From JBFFXF01 sp041569895 (GTDB taxonomy: Bacteria; Planctomycetota; UBA8108; JACQVS01), in the NCBI GenBank assembly GCA_041569895.1, contig JBFFXF010000319.1:1-7922 (forward strand): DNA of 7,922 bases, given 5' to 3'. Shown here one piece after another: positions 6,839 to 7,922 of this stretch. The notes beneath the pieces are model-generated. The model searched no databases and was not told where the DNA came from. It saw only the letters and a list, made by a program, of their open reading frames with translations. The position numbers and the translations under genes are program-made. Positions within the stretch are counted from its first letter, which is position 1; each line of letters opens with the position of its first letter.

Positions 6839-7729
6839 ATGAGCAGGACGCTGTGTGTTGTGGGGTGGGCGCTCTTTCTCCTCGCGTCGCCGCAGCTTCT
6901 CCGCGGGCAGTGAGGCGCTGGTGGCTGCGGGCCCTCCGGCGGAGGGTCGAACATCGGCGGCGGGCGCCTCGGCGGACAGAAGGCCTATTCCCCGTTCGAG
7001 AACGACCGGCTTTCCTGGCGATCGGAGGGCCAGCTCTCCGACGACAACAGCCTGATCGCGCACTTCGCGGTGCCGAAGGGCAAGCTGGGGATCGTGCTGC
7101 TGATCTCCTCGGGTGACGGCAAGGACTGCTGCGCGATGAACTTCGAGCGCACGCTCTTCCGCTCGCCGAAGGTGATCAAGTACGCCAAGCAGAACTTCGT
7201 CGCGTACCGCTTCGATCGCACGTTCGGCACCGGCAAGGAGCTGTCGGACAAGTACAAGCTCGAGGAGAAGAAGCCGGCGGTGCTCGTCCTCGACGAGGAC
7301 GGCGAGGTGCTCTACAAGACGCAGCGCTGCACCAACCCCGGCGTCTGCTACCTCGGCCTGCGGCACGCGCGCGTGCTGAGCGCGAAGCGACAGGCCTACG
7401 CCAAGACGTACACGAAGACGATGTCGGAGGTCGAGAAGCTCCTGGAGGACTCCAGCTACGACCGGGCCCTCTACAAGCTGGATCGCCTCAAGCCCGAGCT
7501 CCTCCAGCTCGCACTGCGCGAGAAGGTCAAGGAGACCCGCGAGTCGATCCAGAAGAGCGGCACCGAGCGCCTCGACGAGGCCAGGGCCCTCGAGGAGAGC
7601 AAGGACTACGACAAGGCCCTCGAGATCTACCGCGACGTCGCGCGCGGCTTCCGCCGCATCGAGACCATCGAGGACGCCGCCAAGGACGGCATCGTCCGCG
7701 TCAAGCGACTGCAGAGAGACAGCGCCTGA
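6839..7729 (+). CDS. Exported thioredoxin-like protein with TPR-like tail, interrupted by one in-frame TGA
   Basis: From the ATG at 6839 (GGAG 8 nt upstream) the first 24 codons encode a good Sec-type signal peptide with core VVGWALFLLAS. Codon 25 is TGA (6911-6913). The same frame then stays open, with strong G/C third positions, for 271 more codons. After a Gly-rich linker (about 26-50), residues about 60-165 match the thioredoxin-like fold used by secreted and DUF255-like proteins. Visible features are the hydrophobic strand GIVLLIS, the helix FERTLFRSPKVIKYAKQNFV, a likely cis-Pro146, and AVLVLDEDGEVL. The usual CXXC site is replaced by D-C-C-A (96-99); Cys164 and Cys170 follow. Residues about 185-296 are Lys/Glu-rich helices with a TPR-like DYDKALEIYRDVA segment. 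The TGA may be a mutation, a sequencing error or a selenocysteine codon. If it is a true stop, the downstream part lacks an obvious start, because the first in-frame GTG (7070) has no ribosome binding site and falls inside the domain. Confidence 0.7.
6911..6913 (+). other. In-frame TGA at codon 25 of the thioredoxin-like gene
   Basis: The stop sits at the boundary between the signal peptide and the Gly-rich linker, with an open, coding-biased frame on both sides. One base change would restore sense: TGG (Trp), CGA (Arg) or TGC (Cys). It is not a frameshift, because upstream and downstream coding share the same frame. UGA is not reassigned in general here, since every accepted gene in the window ends in TGA. 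Confidence 0.8.
6930..6948 (+). promoter_or_regulatory. Compact hairpin downstream of the in-frame TGA (candidate SECIS-like element)
   Basis: CCCTCC (6932-6937) pairs perfectly with GGAGGG (6941-6946) around a GGC triloop. A G-U and a G-C pair extend it to 8 bp. The loop begins 24 nt after the TGA and starts with G. These values fit the permissive bacterial SECIS model (stem of several base pairs, loop with an early G, about 16-37 nt after UGA). GC-rich DNA gives such hairpins by chance, so the call is tentative. The 3' arm is also a Shine-Dalgarno-like GGAGGG. Confidence 0.3.
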
Positions 7730-7755
7730 TTCCAGGCGCACGCTCCGGCGGCGAG

Positions 7756-7797
7756 ACAACGCCAGGAAACCTGCGGGTTTCCTGGCGTTGTTTTTTT
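7756..7797 (+). terminator. Intrinsic (Rho-independent) terminator
   Basis: A perfect 16-bp stem (7756-7771 with 7776-7791) closes a TGCG tetraloop and is followed directly by a run of T (7791-7797). It lies 26 nt after the stop of the thioredoxin-like gene and should end its transcript. There is no A-run on the left side, so it should act on the + strand only. Confidence 0.95.
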
Positions 7798-7798
7798 G

Positions 7799-7833
7799 GT
7801 CCTCGTCCTTCGGACTCCAGCGCCCTCGAGGAC
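7799..7833. repeat. Short inverted repeat between terminator and satellite
   Basis: GTCCTCG (7799-7805) is the exact inverse of CGAGGAC (7827-7833), separated by 21 nt. An inner GTCC/GGAC pairing (7805-7808 with 7812-7815) closes a small loop. The right arm ends where the hexamer repeat begins. No T-run follows, so it is not a second terminator. It may be incidental. Confidence 0.3.
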
Positions 7834-7922
7834 GGGAACGGGAACGGGAACGGGCACGGGCACGGGCACGGGAACGGGCACGGGCACGGGCACGGGAACG
7901 GGCACGGGCACGGGAACGGGAA
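7834..7922. repeat. GGGAAC/GGGCAC hexanucleotide tandem repeat (truncated at window end)
   Basis: Fourteen complete 6-nt units and five bases of a fifteenth are visible. Each unit is GGGAAC or GGGCAC, so only the fourth base varies (A or C). In order the variants are AAACCCACCCACCA. Every unit holds a GGG run with 3-nt spacers, which fits the G3N3 pattern for G-quadruplexes on the + strand. The array continues past the window. Its reverse complement reads as alternating Pro-Val codons, but nothing suggests it is translated. Confidence 0.95.

Noticed and set aside
6911..6913. UGA reassigned to Trp in this organism
   Set aside because: All accepted genes in the window end in TGA, and no other in-frame TGA interrupts the two very long genes.
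5497..6954. Reverse-strand open frame of about 485 codons over the TPR region
   Set aside because: It is a shadow of the TPR-bearing gene, with no recognisable domain and no supporting start signal.
7070..7729. Thioredoxin-like gene starting at the GTG at 7070
   Set aside because: There is no Shine-Dalgarno site before it, it would cut into the fold, and coding bias continues unbroken upstream to the TGA and through the signal peptide.
6557..7759. Reverse-strand open frame of about 400 codons crossing the thioredoxin-like gene
   Set aside because: It runs antisense through the intergenic leader and into the terminator stem. Its Leu/Val/Ala-rich sequence mirrors Lys/Glu-rich codons on the + strand.
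7627..7911. Reverse-strand open frame beginning with a Pro-Val repeat
   Set aside because: The Pro-Val stretch is just the satellite read in frame. It has no ribosome binding site and runs through the terminator.
7834..7922. CRISPR array
   Set aside because: The units are 6 nt long with no unique spacers; this is a simple satellite.

Overview
The window is very GC-rich DNA (third codon positions almost always G or C) from a Gram-negative bacterium, judging by its lipoprotein-type export signals. The taxon cannot be fixed from sequence. Long arrays of Ig-like modules, TPRs and a GGGAAC/GGGCAC satellite would fit lineages such as Planctomycetota, Myxococcota or related uncultured high-GC phyla; this is an inference. 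All genes I accept are on the + strand and all end in TGA.

Layout: (1) 1-104, the last 33 codons of an unidentified gene. (2) 198-2945, a 915-residue predicted lipoprotein made of about eight beta-sandwich (Ig/FnIII-like) modules of about 100 residues. (3) 2971-6669, a 1232-residue predicted exported, probably lipid-anchored protein with another eight modules of the same two types, followed by a C-terminal helical/TPR region. The 25-nt gap and strong Shine-Dalgarno sites suggest that genes 2 and 3 form one operon. (4) 6670-6838, an intergenic leader with three imperfect copies of a 13-14-nt direct repeat. (5) 6839-7729, an exported thioredoxin-like protein with a helical TPR-like tail. Its frame is interrupted by a single TGA (6911-6913) directly after the signal peptide and is otherwise open to the end. 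(6) 7756-7797, a textbook intrinsic terminator. (7) 7834-7922, a hexanucleotide G-rich tandem repeat that runs off the window.

How the parts may work together: the two modular proteins look like a paralogous pair of envelope proteins, one ending after its beta modules and one carrying a TPR protein-interaction domain. The thioredoxin-like protein next door is also exported and has TPR-like helices, but it has its own leader and probably its own transcription unit. No enzyme active site is evident in the modular proteins, and the thioredoxin-like protein lacks a normal CXXC. A structural or scaffolding role at the cell envelope is therefore the most I would infer. The most notable observation is the in-frame TGA followed by a compact hairpin that fits the loose bacterial SECIS consensus. 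It could be a selenocysteine codon, a nonsense mutation, a sequencing error or a leader-peptide arrangement, and sequence alone does not decide.
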